DNA from: Posidoniimonas corsicana | GTDB lineage: Bacteria > Planctomycetota > Planctomycetia > Pirellulales > Lacipirellulaceae | NCBI RefSeq assembly: GCF_007859765.1 | Contig: NZ_SIHJ01000001.1 | Coordinates: 2,419,311-2,483,310 of the forward strand | Direction: 5' to 3' | Length of the DNA: 64,000 nt | Shown here: positions 11,163-21,171 of the stretch, piece after piece | Position numbering within the stretch: position 1 is the stretch's first letter | How the letters are laid out: each line of letters opens with the position of its first letter | Program-made: the position numbers and the translations under genes | Notes under the pieces: generated by a model | Told to the model about the DNA's origin: nothing | The model's input: the letters and a program-made list of their open reading frames with translations, nothing else | The model's database searches: none

Positions 11163-11525
11163 ATGAGCGACACTGCTCCCGAATCCGTACTGCCGCCCGC
11201 CGAATCCGGCGTCGAGGCGGACGACCTGAACACCACCACCATCGTCGTGGTGGGGCTGATCTCCACCGCGCTGGTGCTGGCGTCCGCATTGGGCGTGAAG
11301 GCCCTCTACTCGGCGTACATCAACATCGATTCGGCGAAGAAGGCGTTGGTGGCTACCGCCAGCGAGGCGGATTCGTTGGTGCAGCAGCAGGACTCCTCCC
11401 TCCTCGGGGCCCCGCACGAGATCGCCGGTCAGCCGGGGGTCTACTCGATGCGTATCGACGACGCTATGAAGCTAGTAGTGAAGGAACTGTCGGCCGAGCA
11501 GTCCCAGGGCCAGGAAGGCCAGTAA
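11163..11525 (+). CDS. Small single-pass membrane protein in the respiratory operon
   Basis: The 120-residue product has an acidic N-terminus, one clear membrane helix (about residues 24-46, TTTIVVVGLISTALVLASAL) and a C-terminal soluble part of about 70 residues containing QPGVYSMRIDDAMKLVVKEL. I do not recognise a named family. Its position between actF and the SCO gene, on the same strand with small gaps, argues for a role in the complex: either a small accessory subunit (alternative complex III preparations contain an unassigned single-helix subunit called ActG) or an assembly factor. This assignment is contextual inference only. The start ATG 11163 gives an uninterrupted frame with normal codon use. 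Confidence 0.75.
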   Translation: MSDTAPESVLPPAESGVEADDLNTTTIVVVGLISTALVLASALGVKALYSAYINIDSAKKALVATASEADSLVQQQDSSLLGAPHEIAGQPGVYSMRIDDAMKLVVKELSAEQSQGQEGQ

Positions 11526-11544
11526 CCCGCGCTGCCGAATAGTC

Positions 11545-12423
11545 ATGACCCGCTTCCCCACTTTCATCCTGATCGCGATTGTCCTGGCGTTGCTGGGACC
11601 GGTGTGCGCCCAGGGGCAGCTGCTGGAGGACAAGCCGGACGAGATCAAGGACGTCGGGGTCGACGAGAAGCGGGGCGCTCAGATCCCGCTGCAACTCAAG
11701 TTCCGAGACGAGAACGACCGCGTCGTCTCGCTGGGCGACCTGTGCAACGGCGAGCGGCCGGTGCTGCTGTCGCTGAACTACTCCGACTGCCCGATGCTGT
11801 GCCGCGTGCAGCTGAACGGCCTGGTAGACGCGCTCAAGCAGATGGAGATGACCGTCGGCGAGGACTTCGACGTGGTGAGCGTCAGCATCGACCCACGCGA
11901 GAGCCCGCAGCGGGCGAAGAAGACCGAGGAACTGTATCTGTCTAGCTACGCAAGGCAGGGCACGGCGGGCGGTTGGCACTTCCTGACCGGCACGCAGCAG
12001 AACATCACCAAGCTCGCCGACGTGGTGGGCTTCCGTTACAAGTACGTGCCCGAGCGACAGGAATTCGCCCACACCGCCGCGGTTATGGTCTGCTCACCCG
12101 AGGGAATGGTATCGCGGTACCTGTACGGCGTGATGTTCGACCCCCAGACCGTGCGGCTCTCGCTGGTCGAGGCCGCTGACGGCAAGGTCGGATCGGCGAT
12201 GGACCAGATCATCCTGTTCTGCTTCCACTACGACGAGACCAAGGGCCGGTACGGGCCCGTGGCTCGCAACATAATGACCGCCGGCGCGGCGTTCACGGTC
12301 CTGACCCTGGCCGCCTGCCTGCTCCCGTTCTGGGTGCGTCGCAGTTCCGGCACGCGCCCGACCGACGGACCACAGGAGGAGCGGTTCGCTCCCACCGATA
12401 CCCCGGACCCCCAAGCGACATGA
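11545..12423 (+). CDS. SCO1/SenC family copper chaperone for cytochrome oxidase
   Basis: The protein (292 residues) has a Sec signal (RFPTFILIAIVLALLGPVCA), a thioredoxin-like SCO fold and the copper site: C82 and C86 in CPMLC plus H176 in FAHTAAVMV. SCO proteins deliver copper to, or reduce, the CuA site of subunit II. Unlike many SCO proteins it has a C-terminal membrane helix (about residues 245-265, TAGAAFTVLTLAACLLPFWV) and a short charged tail, so it is probably anchored at both ends or by the C-terminus after signal cleavage. Its stop overlaps the coxB start by ATGA at 12420-12423, the tightest coupling in the cluster, which fits a chaperone made together with its target. Confidence 0.93.
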   Translation: MTRFPTFILIAIVLALLGPVCAQGQLLEDKPDEIKDVGVDEKRGAQIPLQLKFRDENDRVVSLGDLCNGERPVLLSLNYSDCPMLCRVQLNGLVDALKQMEMTVGEDFDVVSVSIDPRESPQRAKKTEELYLSSYARQGTAGGWHFLTGTQQNITKLADVVGFRYKYVPERQEFAHTAAVMVCSPEGMVSRYLYGVMFDPQTVRLSLVEAADGKVGSAMDQIILFCFHYDETKGRYGPVARNIMTAGAAFTVLTLAACLLPFWVRRSSGTRPTDGPQEERFAPTDTPDPQAT

Positions 12424-13712
12424 CGTTCCCCGTGTTGTCCAACATGACAAGCCCCGCCCTGCTGGCCGATTGGTTCCGCCCCGGCGCGTCGACCACGGCG
12501 CACTACGTGGACAACTTGTTCTACGTCATCTCCGTGATCTGCGTGTTCTTCTTCGTGCTGATCATCGCGATGATGGCGTGGTTCATGTGGAAGTACCGCG
12601 CCCGCCCGGGGCACCGCGAGGAGCACACAGCCCACCACAACAACGCGCTGGAGATCACGTGGTCGGTGATCCCGCTGATCCTGGCGATCTGGATCTTCTT
12701 CCAGGGCTTTGTCGGGTACGTGGCGATGCGGAACACGCCGCAGGACGCGTACGAGATTGAGGTCATCGCCCAGAAGTGGAGCTGGTCGTTCGTCTACCCG
12801 ACCGGCGCCATCTCGCCCGAGCTGCACGTCCCCAAGGACCAACCGGTCAAGCTGATCCTGTCGTCGAGGGACGTGATCCACAGCCTGTACATCCCCGCTT
12901 TCCGGGTGAAGATGGACTGCGTGCCGGGACGCTACAACGAGATGTGGTTCGAGGCGACAACCGCGTCGGACGAGGTCAAGGATCCCACCTGGGACAATGA
13001 CCAGAACAACCCCGAACTCAAGTACACCGACGGCAGCGCCACCTACGATGAGGCCGCTGCGACCGAGGGGTACGACCTGTTCTGCACGGAGTACTGCGGC
13101 ACATCCCACTCGTCGATGATCACCAAGTGCATCGTGCACGACGAGGCCGGGTTCCAAGAGTGGATGAAGAAGGCGATGGACCCCCGCAGCCAGGGCACCC
13201 CGGTCGAGGTCGGCAAGCAGCTCTACAACCGCCGCGGCTGCGCCCAGTGCCACACCATCGACGGGACCGACCGCCCCGGGCCCGGCGGCCCCAGCTTCAA
13301 GGGCCACTACGGCGAGACCGTCACCTTCAAGGACGGCTCGACCGGCAAGATGGATGATAACTACATCCGCGAGTCGATCCTCAACCCGCAGGCGAAGATC
13401 CGGCAGGGCTACAACCCGATCATGCCGACCTTCCAGGGCCAGCTGAACGAGGACGAGATCTTCGCCCTCCGCCAGTACATCCGCAGCCTAAACGACGAGG
13501 AAGTCAACGACTGGGCGCCCAAGGAGGGTGAGGAAGGCGAGGAGGCCGAAGGCGAATCGGAAGAGGCCAGCGCTGACGGGCCCGCGACGCCCCAGGAAGA
13601 GTCCGCCGGCGACGCCGAAGATGACGACGAAGCCCCGGCGACCGCTGAGCAACCCGCAACCACGGACGAGGCCGACAACGCCGACCCCGAAGAGACCGAA
13701 TCCGACGATTAA
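12420..13712 (+). CDS. coxB: Cytochrome c oxidase subunit II with fused cytochrome c (caa3 type)
   Basis: In the 430-residue protein, two N-terminal membrane helices (about 35-60 and 78-100) are followed by the cupredoxin domain with CuA ligands: His in DVIHSLYIPAF, then C222 and C226 in CTEYCGTSHSSM with His and Met. Residues about 262-365 form a class I cytochrome c with CAQCH from C274 and a distal methionine in PIMPTFQ. Fusion of cytochrome c to subunit II defines caa3 oxidases, where the domain accepts electrons from the upstream complex. The last 60 or so residues are a low-complexity acidic tail (EEGEEAEGESEEASADG), not part of the family fold. It shares four bases with the SCO gene. 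Confidence 0.95.
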   Translation: MTFPVLSNMTSPALLADWFRPGASTTAHYVDNLFYVISVICVFFFVLIIAMMAWFMWKYRARPGHREEHTAHHNNALEITWSVIPLILAIWIFFQGFVGYVAMRNTPQDAYEIEVIAQKWSWSFVYPTGAISPELHVPKDQPVKLILSSRDVIHSLYIPAFRVKMDCVPGRYNEMWFEATTASDEVKDPTWDNDQNNPELKYTDGSATYDEAAATEGYDLFCTEYCGTSHSSMITKCIVHDEAGFQEWMKKAMDPRSQGTPVEVGKQLYNRRGCAQCHTIDGTDRPGPGGPSFKGHYGETVTFKDGSTGKMDDNYIRESILNPQAKIRQGYNPIMPTFQGQLNEDEIFALRQYIRSLNDEEVNDWAPKEGEEGEEAEGESEEASADGPATPQEESAGDAEDDDEAPATAEQPATTDEADNADPEETESDD

Positions 13713-13825
13713 CTTTTGAATCGCCACGGGCGCTATGCACGCCGAACAGGCGGCGTTGACCGCTCGCTCCCCTGCGGCCCCGACGCCGTGGCGGCTCCCC
13801 GATAGACACGCAAGCAGTTCGAACT

Positions 13826-15592
<1,767 letters not shown>

Positions 15593-15670
15593 CGAGAGCT
15601 CCTCCGGCCCCGCCCGGCCTGGACCGTCAGTTTTCCCAAACGCCTACCGCCCAACGACCAACGCCTCCCC

Positions 15671-16906
15671 ATGGCCACCGCCGAAGCCACCACGCACGAC
15701 GCCCACGCCGATCACGGGCACGACCACGACCACCCGGAGTGGCTCGCCCACCACTTCGAGTCGCCCGAGCAGCAGTTCGACGCGGGCAAGCTCGGCATGT
15801 GGCTGTTCCTGGCGCAGGAGGTGCTGTTCTTCTCCGGGCTGTTCGTTGCCTACACCGTCTACCGGGCGAACCACCCCGAGGTGTTCATCCAGGCGCACCA
15901 CTTCCTCAACCCTTGGCTGGGGATGCTCAACACGATCGTGCTGCTGGCCAGCAGCCTGGCGATCGCGTGGGGGGTGCGGGCCGCTCAGAAGAACCAGCAG
16001 CAGACGCTGATGTGGATGCACATCTTCACGCTGGCGTGCGCCGGGTTCTTTATGGGCGTGAAGGTGGTTGAGTACAGCTACAAGTTCGACGAGGGGCTGT
16101 ACTGGGCGGGCTGGGACCGCGAGTACGGCCACTGGAACGAGGACCTGACGATCAACGCCGACGGCGAGGCCGAGCCCAAGGTCCACCTGACCGACTCGGG
16201 CATGCACACCAAGCTGAAGGGCGTCATGGTGTGGAGCTTCATCATCGGCGGCGTGATGTACGGCTACGGCTGGATCCGTCGCTACTCAGCGCCGGTTAGG
16301 GCGTGGGTCTTCATCGGCCTGGGCCTGACGGTGTTGGGCATGGGCGGCGGGGTCGTTGTGGCGAACGGCGTCCAGCAGATTGAAGTCGACAAGCACGCCG
16401 CCCACGCGGCAGAGGGCCACGCCGGCGACGGCCACGGCGACCACGGGGACGAGACCCACACCCCCACCGGCGCCGAACTCGACGCGGCCGTGCCAACCTT
16501 CCAGGACGACATGCAGGCCGGCGGCGACCACGCCGAGCACGCGGTAGCCGACGAGCGTCACCCGATGGGCGAGGTTCAGACCGAGGATGTCGAGGCCGCC
16601 ATCGTTCCTGAAGCCGAGGCCGGCGCAGTCGGCGTCGAGGAGACCCTCCGCGAGACGGTGCCCGTCAGCAACGAGGGCCGCCCCGCCAACGCCGGAAACT
16701 TCTTTAGCATCTACTTCGCCATGACCGGCGTGCACGCGTTGCACATCCTGGCGGGCGTGGCCGCGATCAGCTGGATTGTGGCCCGCATCGCCCGCGGCGA
16801 CTTCGGCCCCGAGCGGTACGGCCCCGTGGAGTACACCGGCCTGTACTGGCACTTGGTCGACCTGGTGTGGATCTACCTGTTCCCGCTGCTGTACCTGATC
16901 CACTAA
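15671..16906 (+). CDS. coxC: Cytochrome c oxidase subunit III with a large hydrophilic insertion
   Basis: This 411-residue subunit III begins with a histidine-rich stretch (HDAHADHGHDHDH), then shows the family motif GKLGMWLFLAQEVLFFSGLF and ends with the classic YWHLVDLVWIYLFPLLYLIH. Subunit III is usually about 200-260 residues. The excess lies in two places: a loop of about 40 residues (EYGHWNEDLTINADGEAEPK) and a hydrophilic His/Asp/Glu-rich stretch of about 115 residues (around 235-350) before the last helices. The protein stabilises the catalytic subunit and its proton uptake in the family. The insertion is in frame and has ordinary composition, so it seems native. It follows coxA by 78 bases. 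Confidence 0.92.
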   Translation: MATAEATTHDAHADHGHDHDHPEWLAHHFESPEQQFDAGKLGMWLFLAQEVLFFSGLFVAYTVYRANHPEVFIQAHHFLNPWLGMLNTIVLLASSLAIAWGVRAAQKNQQQTLMWMHIFTLACAGFFMGVKVVEYSYKFDEGLYWAGWDREYGHWNEDLTINADGEAEPKVHLTDSGMHTKLKGVMVWSFIIGGVMYGYGWIRRYSAPVRAWVFIGLGLTVLGMGGGVVVANGVQQIEVDKHAAHAAEGHAGDGHGDHGDETHTPTGAELDAAVPTFQDDMQAGGDHAEHAVADERHPMGEVQTEDVEAAIVPEAEAGAVGVEETLRETVPVSNEGRPANAGNFFSIYFAMTGVHALHILAGVAAISWIVARIARGDFGPERYGPVEYTGLYWHLVDLVWIYLFPLLYLIH

Positions 16907-16937
16907 TCCGGGCTATTTACCAAGCTACGCCTCACGT

Positions 16938-16957
16938 CCCGCGGCCGGTTCCGCGGG
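16938..16957. repeat. Hairpin between coxC and coxD
   Basis: CCCGCGG, a six-base loop, and CCGCGGG form a perfect 7-base-pair stem in the 83-base gap before coxD. No T-run follows, so termination is less likely than RNA pausing or processing. Confidence 0.3.
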
Positions 16958-16989
16958 CAGTAAGATACGACGAGATAAGCAGATAAGCC

Positions 16990-17445
16990 ATGTCCGATCA
17001 CTCGCACGACGCCCACGAGCACCACGTCACCAGTGTCGCGACCCTGGTCGCCACGTTTGTGGCGTTGGTCGCCCTGACGGTGGCCACGTCGGCGCTCTCA
17101 TTCGTGAACCTGGGACGCGCAGACATTTGGGTGACGCTTGGGATCGCGACCCTCAAGGCCGCCCTGGTGGCGACCATCTTCATGCACCTGATCCACGACA
17201 AGGCGTTCAACGTCATCATCCTGCTGGGGACCATACTGTTCGGCGGGCTGTTCATCGGTTTTACGCTGATGGACTCGCGCCAGTACTCGCCGGAAGTCGA
17301 GGCCTACTCTGCCACGGTTGAGCAGCAGGCCTACGCCGACAAGTTGATGAACGAACCGGCCCCCGCGGCGGCCGACGCCGAGGCGCCCGCCGAAGGCGCA
17401 GAGGCCGAGGGCGAACACAGTGAAGAGCGTGAGGCGGCCGAGTAG
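16990..17445 (+). CDS. coxD: Cytochrome c oxidase subunit IV-like small membrane protein
   Basis: The 151-residue protein has three membrane helices: VATLVATFVALVALTVATSA, IWVTLGIATLKAALVATIFMHL and ILLGTILFGGLFIGFTLMD. The middle helix carries the ATLKAxLVATIFMHL signature of prokaryotic subunit IV (COX4_pro), which ends most bacterial cox operons. The N-terminus is His-rich (MSDHSHDAHEHH) like that of coxC. The C-terminal 45 residues are Ala/Glu-rich and disordered-looking. It is the last gene of the respiratory cluster; 43 bases later the PEP carboxylase gene ends on the other strand, so transcripts converge here. Confidence 0.88.
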   Translation: MSDHSHDAHEHHVTSVATLVATFVALVALTVATSALSFVNLGRADIWVTLGIATLKAALVATIFMHLIHDKAFNVIILLGTILFGGLFIGFTLMDSRQYSPEVEAYSATVEQQAYADKLMNEPAPAAADAEAPAEGAEAEGEHSEEREAAE

Positions 17446-17488
17446 CTACCCCCCTGCTCACTTTTTGTAGCGACTGGGCCGGCCGGTG

Positions 17489-20248
17489 TCAGCCGGTGGT
17501 TCGCATGCCCGCCGCAACGCCCTTAATGACCAGCTGGGTCAGGCGGTCCAGCTCGTCGGCGTGCGTGGCGCCTTCCTCGGCCTGCTTTGCGCGCCGCATC
17601 ACGTCAACCTGCACGAAGTTTAGTGGGTCGACGTAGCGGTTACGCAGGTGGATCGATTCCTGCAGCCAGGGCACGTCGTCCAGTAGCGCGTCACAGCCGG
17701 TCACGGCCAGCACCGCGTCGCGGGTGCGGTTGTACTCTTCCTCGATCAGCGTGTAGATCGCCTTGGCGCTCGGGTGGTCGGCCAGAGCGGCGTACCGCTT
17801 GAACACGGGCGGGTTCGCCTTGGAGAGCGCAAGCACCGAGTTGTCGATCGTCGCGCGGAAGAACCGCCAGTCCTCGTAGAGCGTGCGGAGCGTCTCGAGG
17901 CTGTCGGGTTCGGCGGACGTGAGCTCGCTGAACGCGGCGCCCAGCCCGTACCACGCCGGCAGCAGGCAGCGACACTGCGTCCAGCTGAACACCCACGGGA
18001 TCGCCCGCAGGTCCTCGATCCGGTCGCCGCCCTTGCGGCGGGAGGGGCGGGAGCCGATTGGCAGCCGCTCGATGCCGGCGATCGGCGTGGCGCTACGGAA
18101 GAACGCGACGAAGCCGTCGTGGTCGACCAGCGAGCGGTACGCGCGGAGCGAAGACGCCGCCAGGCGGTCCATCAGGTCCCGCCAATCGCCCATCTCGGCG
18201 GAGGTGTTGTGGGTGGCGGCGGTCAGCACGCTCCACAGCATCTGCTCCAGGTGGCGGTGGGCGATGTGGGGGTCGTCGTACCGCTCGGCCAGCACCTCGC
18301 CCTGCTCGGTCAGCCGGACGGACCCGTCGAAGGTCTCGCTGGGCAGGGAGAGGATGGCCCGGGCGGCGGGCCCGCCGCCGCGGCCCAACGAGCCGCCGCG
18401 GCCGTGGAAGAACGTCACGTGCACGCCCTGCTGCTTGGCCGCCTCGAAGATGTTGAGCTGACCGCGGTGCAGGGCCCACTGCGCGGCCAGGTAGCCGCCG
18501 TCCTTGGTGCTGTCGGAGTAGCCGACCATCACCATCTGCTCTTCGCCCAGGCCGCGGACGTGCTCGCGGTACTCGGGGATGGCCAGCGCGTCGGTCAGGA
18601 TCTGGGCGCCGTTCTGCAGGTCGTCGATGGTCTCGAACAGCGGCACGACCGGCAGCCGCAGGTTGACGTCGATCTGGGCGTCGTACTCTCGGTTACGGGC
18701 GTCGGCCCGCTCGGACCACCGCCACAGCCACAGCACGGTCAGCAGGTCGCTGGGGCTGGTGGTCATGCTGATGACGTGCCCGCCCAGCGCCCCCATGCCG
18801 AACCGACGGGCGATCCGCCTCAGCAGACGGAACAGGTCCAGCGTCTCGCGGGTGGTCTCGCTGCGGTTAACTGGCGACAGGTTGGGCGCCACCGGAAGGG
18901 TTTGCAGCAGCAGCTCGACCCGGCGTTCCTCGCTCAGCGGCAGATCGTCGTCGGAGATCAGCTTGGCCGACTTCCAAATCTCCTCCATGACCTGCGCGTA
19001 CACGCCGGAGTGCTGGCGGATGTCGAGCCTTGCGGTCTGAAATCCGAAGGCGTCGATCTGATCGAGCCACGGCTGCAGGTCGGTGTGGACGATCTCCTCG
19101 TTGTCGGTGGCCAGCAGCGACCGCTTGGCGAGCAGCACCTCGTCGCGGAGCTCACCTACGGTCCGGTAGGCGCCGTCGGGGATCGGCCCGCTGAGCGTCA
19201 TCTGGGCGGTCTGCGACAGCCGCCAGGCCACCACCTTCAGCTGCCGGCGGTAGAGCTCGTCGGCGGCAATCCGCTCGAGGCCCTCGGCCACCTCGGGCCA
19301 CCGCTCGCACGCGGCCGCGACTGAGTCGCGGAGGGCGTCGCAAGCAGGAGTGGCGCCGCAGGAGATGCTGATCGAATCGAGCAGCGTCTCGCAGGCCTGC
19401 AGATGGTCCTCGATCGCCGCCCGACGGAGCCACAGGCACGTCTGCTCGGTGAGCTCAGGGGTGACGAATGGGTTGCCGTCGCGGTCGCCGCCCATCCAGG
19501 AGCCGAAGCGGATCATCCGCGGCGGCTCGACGTCGGCGTCTGGGTAGCTCTGCCGCAGGGCCCGCCGCACCTGGTCCATGACCCGGGGAACCGTATCCCA
19601 CAGCACGCCCTGAAACGACAGCCCCCGCTGCACCTCTTCCATGACGGTCGGCTTGGTGGGCCGCACCAGGTCGGTCTGCCAGAGCTTGACGATCTCGCTC
19701 CGCAAGGCGAGCAGGACCTGCTCCTTCTCGACCGGCAGCAGGTCGCTGTTGTCGAGCTCGGCCAGCATCCCCCGCATCTTGCGCAGTTTGCTGCGCAGGC
19801 TCTTCCGCTTGGCCTCGGTCGGGTGGGCGGTGAACACTAGCTCGATATCGATCTTCGCCAGCGCTTGGGCGGTCTGCTCGGCGGTCAGGCCCCTGGCGGC
19901 CAGCTCCTGCACAGCCGCGAAGGCCGACTCGCGGCGGGGCTCCGGGTGGATCTTCAGCTCGCGCTCGCGGAGGGCCCGCACCCGCTGACGGTCCTCGGCC
20001 AGGTTGGCCAGCTCCAGGAACCCGCTGAACGCCTGGATGACGATTCGCAGCTGCTCGGCGTCCAGACCCGCGAGCAGGGCAGCCAGGGCGTCCCCCTGGC
20101 TGGCGTCGCCGTCGCGGAAGTCGCGGGCCTCGGCGCGCACCTTCTCAACCAGCTCGAACGCCGGCTGCCCGGCGTGCTGCAAAATGACCTCGCCGAACAC
20201 CTGGCCCAGCATCGTGATTTCTTTGCGCAGCTTCTCTTCAACGGCCAT
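17489..20248 (-). CDS. ppc: Phosphoenolpyruvate carboxylase
   Basis: Phosphoenolpyruvate carboxylase converts PEP and bicarbonate to oxaloacetate, refilling the TCA cycle. From ATG 20248 the protein has 919 residues, the normal family length. It carries the catalytic histidine H142 in VFTAHPTEAKRKS, the substrate-binding GYSDSTKDGGYLAAQWAL, the second catalytic histidine and glycine loop in FHGRGGSLGRGGGP, and the family-typical C-terminal MRTTG. The frame is open a further 90 codons upstream, but that extension has no homology signature and the MAVEEKLRKEITMLG start suits the family. It is convergent with coxD and divergent from the acetyltransferase gene. Confidence 0.97.
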   Translation of the reverse strand: MAVEEKLRKEITMLGQVFGEVILQHAGQPAFELVEKVRAEARDFRDGDASQGDALAALLAGLDAEQLRIVIQAFSGFLELANLAEDRQRVRALRERELKIHPEPRRESAFAAVQELAARGLTAEQTAQALAKIDIELVFTAHPTEAKRKSLRSKLRKMRGMLAELDNSDLLPVEKEQVLLALRSEIVKLWQTDLVRPTKPTVMEEVQRGLSFQGVLWDTVPRVMDQVRRALRQSYPDADVEPPRMIRFGSWMGGDRDGNPFVTPELTEQTCLWLRRAAIEDHLQACETLLDSISISCGATPACDALRDSVAAACERWPEVAEGLERIAADELYRRQLKVVAWRLSQTAQMTLSGPIPDGAYRTVGELRDEVLLAKRSLLATDNEEIVHTDLQPWLDQIDAFGFQTARLDIRQHSGVYAQVMEEIWKSAKLISDDDLPLSEERRVELLLQTLPVAPNLSPVNRSETTRETLDLFRLLRRIARRFGMGALGGHVISMTTSPSDLLTVLWLWRWSERADARNREYDAQIDVNLRLPVVPLFETIDDLQNGAQILTDALAIPEYREHVRGLGEEQMVMVGYSDSTKDGGYLAAQWALHRGQLNIFEAAKQQGVHVTFFHGRGGSLGRGGGPAARAILSLPSETFDGSVRLTEQGEVLAERYDDPHIAHRHLEQMLWSVLTAATHNTSAEMGDWRDLMDRLAASSLRAYRSLVDHDGFVAFFRSATPIAGIERLPIGSRPSRRKGGDRIEDLRAIPWVFSWTQCRCLLPAWYGLGAAFSELTSAEPDSLETLRTLYEDWRFFRATIDNSVLALSKANPPVFKRYAALADHPSAKAIYTLIEEEYNRTRDAVLAVTGCDALLDDVPWLQESIHLRNRYVDPLNFVQVDVMRRAKQAEEGATHADELDRLTQLVIKGVAAGMRTTG

Positions 20249-20581
20249 GGTGTACAGGCGGGGGTGAGGGGAGGGATGGCCTGGCCAACCCAGCATGGTC
20301 GATTGCGGGCGTGCGTCAAGCGGGCTGGGGCTCGCGCGGTCGGTGCCAGGTCTGTAGCCAAGTTCTAGGCTCTGGCCGCCAAACGCCCACCTTCGCACCG
20401 CCCAACGGGTCCCCGTCAAGCGATGGACGCAGCAAAGTCGTCTTACCGTCTCATCGGCAGCGGTGCGGCGGTCCCAACGCAGACTCTCGCGTAATTCGAC
20501 GGCCAAGGGCTGACGCACCCCGGCCCGGCCAAGCTAAAATGGGGCCTTTCCCGCCCCACCGCCGCCCGGCCCGCTGCTGCT
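20249..20581. other. Intergenic region between divergent ppc and acetyltransferase genes
   Basis: This 333-base gap must hold the ppc promoter and the promoter of the acetyltransferase gene. Open frames crossing it are short or are simple extensions of ppc. I see no clear -10/-35 pair, hairpin, repeat or RNA gene. Confidence 0.5.
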
Positions 20582-21103
20582 ATGGAAGCTGCTGACTTCC
20601 CCTCCGACCCGACCATCTCCCTCCGTGAGGCGGCCGAGTCCGACCTGCCCGCGATCGTCGAGATCTACAACGCCGCGATCCCGTCGCGGACGTCGAACGC
20701 CGACCTGCGGCTGATCACCGTCGAGAGCCGCCTAGACTGGTTCCACGCCCACTCGGCCGAGCGCCGCCCGCTGTGGGTTGCGGTCCACGAGGGGCGGGTG
20801 GTGGCCTGGGTCGGCCTGTCGGACTTCCTGCCGCGGTACGCGTACCACATCACGGCCGAGGCGAGCCTGTACGTTGACCCGAGCCTGCAGGGCCGCGGCC
20901 TGGGCCCGTGGATGATGCAGCAGCTTATTGACGAGTGCCCCCAGCTGGGCGTGGAGAATGTCATCTCGCTGGTGTTCGCGCACAACAAGCCGAGCCTCAA
21001 GGTGCACGAGCGGCTCGGCTTCGAGCGGTGGGGCCTGCTGCCGGGCGTCACGAAGCTCGACGAGAATCGCGGCGACGTGGTCGTGCTCGGCAAGAAGATC
21101 TGA
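20582..21103 (+). CDS. GNAT family N-acetyltransferase, phosphinothricin-acetyltransferase-like
   Basis: The protein (173 residues) has the GNAT fold: IVEIYNAAIPSRTSNADL near the N-terminus, EASLYVDPSLQGRGLG with the acetyl-CoA pyrophosphate loop (Q/R-x-x-G-x-G/A) around residues 95-105, and the late NKPSLKVHERLGFERWG motif. This arrangement is typical of the phosphinothricin/methionine-sulfoximine acetyltransferase branch, enzymes that acetylate small amino compounds. The true substrate is unknown. The start ATG 20582 matches the family start. A secreted glycosidase-like gene follows after 68 bases, but a functional link is not evident. Confidence 0.88.
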   Translation: MEAADFPSDPTISLREAAESDLPAIVEIYNAAIPSRTSNADLRLITVESRLDWFHAHSAERRPLWVAVHEGRVVAWVGLSDFLPRYAYHITAEASLYVDPSLQGRGLGPWMMQQLIDECPQLGVENVISLVFAHNKPSLKVHERLGFERWGLLPGVTKLDENRGDVVVLGKKI

Positions 21104-21171
21104 TTCCTATTCGCTTCGTGGCGGCTGATCCTGGCCAGCGCCCTGACCCCAACCCGGGAGCATCGGTTCAA

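Noticed and set aside
17774-19324. A 516-codon plus-strand frame opposite ppc
   Set aside because: Antisense to PEP carboxylase with low-complexity composition and no motif.
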